The notes below the pieces were generated by a model. The model made no database searches. It was not told where the DNA came from and worked only from the letters and a program-made list of their open reading frames with translations. Of a stretch of DNA of 15,918 nucleotides, positions 15,736 through 15,918 are shown piece by piece. Origin of the DNA: Rhodospirillales bacterium (GTDB lineage: Bacteria; Pseudomonadota; Alphaproteobacteria; Rhodospirillales; JADHTD01). Positions within the stretch are counted from its first letter, which is position 1. The number at the start of each line of letters is the position of its first letter. A program made the position numbers and the translations under genes. Where the stretch lies: assembly GCA_016776525.1 (NCBI GenBank), contig JADHTD010000025.1, forward strand, positions 1-15,918, given 5' to 3'.

Positions 15736-15765
15736 AATATAAAGGCCTGACGAAAAAAGTGTCAA
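15736..15765 (-). promoter_or_regulatory. Sigma70-like promoter of the TTT operon
   Basis: On the minus strand TTGACA (15765-15760) is a perfect -35, followed after 18 bp by TATATT (15741-15736), five of six matches to the -10 consensus. Transcription would start near 15728, giving a leader of about 178 nt before tctC. ATCGAA at 15731-15736 overlaps the end of the -10, a natural place for a repressor. Confidence 0.6.
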
Positions 15766-15918
15766 ATCAATTAGTGCTCAATTTATCCAGTATTTCTGCT
15801 GATTGTTACCCCATTCATTTTTTGAATATGTATGTAATGTGAATATAAGAGTGATTCTATTCGAGCTATTCCGGCCGGCCTTTTGCAATCTTAATTGCAC
15901 ATTATTTTCCTTATATAA
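15766..15918. other. AT-rich intergenic end of the window
   Basis: No gene is seen upstream of the TTT promoter. The segment is markedly AT-rich and holds a palindrome CCGGCCGG (15871-15878) and an inverted repeat TGCAAT-CTTA-ATTGCA (15884-15899). These could be regulatory for the operon or for a gene beyond the right edge. Confidence 0.4.

Noticed and set aside
15553..15765. Small upstream gene before tctC
   Set aside because: Its ATG falls at the -35 hexamer of the likely operon promoter, the peptide has no recognisable features and there is no ribosome site.

Overview
The window looks like a piece of an alphaproteobacterial chromosome, most likely a Rhodospirillales-type, probably aquatic bacterium. 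The support is a moderately GC-rich sequence, a tripartite tricarboxylate transporter (TTT) operon, a very large periplasmic-sensing PAS/SpoIIE-type phosphatase, and a UbiX-like gene. This placement is inference from gene content only; there is no rRNA in the window.

Layout. Positions 1-101 (minus) are the start of ubiX. Positions 377-592 (minus) encode a small SelW-like (Rdx family) protein whose CxxU redox motif contains an in-frame TGA, followed at once by a hairpin of bacterial SECIS type; a conventional gene caller would miss it. Positions 1023-1769 (plus) encode a small periplasmic family-3 solute-binding protein interrupted by one TAG at codon 54. Positions 1845-6221 (plus) encode a 1458-residue receptor: solute-binding domain, transmembrane helices, a Cache-like periplasmic domain, three PAS domains and a PP2C/SpoIIE phosphatase. 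An aldehyde dehydrogenase follows at 6327-7823. A 536-bp gap then carries a 26-bp direct repeat with internal palindromes, a strong terminator and a possible structured RNA. Positions 8360-9856 (plus) encode a 498-residue protein that I read as a catalytically dead GGDEF-EAL tandem.

From 15550 down to 9932 everything is on the minus strand and reads as one transport/catabolic operon: a Tat-exported TctC/Bug-type binding protein, a hairpin, TctB, TctA, and two Gfo/Idh/MocA dehydrogenases. A good sigma70-like promoter lies upstream at 15736-15765, with TTCGAA motifs scattered through the leader. A bidirectional terminator (9871-9898) separates this operon from the GGDEF-EAL-like gene that converges on it.

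How they may work together. The TTT system probably imports an organic acid or a carboxylated sugar derivative that the two NAD(P)-dependent Gfo/Idh/MocA enzymes oxidise; the aldehyde dehydrogenase on the other strand could take part but is not in the operon. The plus-strand signalling genes (the interrupted binding protein, the receptor phosphatase and the degenerate GGDEF-EAL protein) suggest an extracytoplasmic solute sensed through Ser/Thr dephosphorylation, with a possible link to nucleotide second messengers. The least ordinary items are the probable selenoprotein, the nonsense-interrupted binding protein beside a receptor that carries its own binding domain, and the inactive GGDEF-EAL protein.
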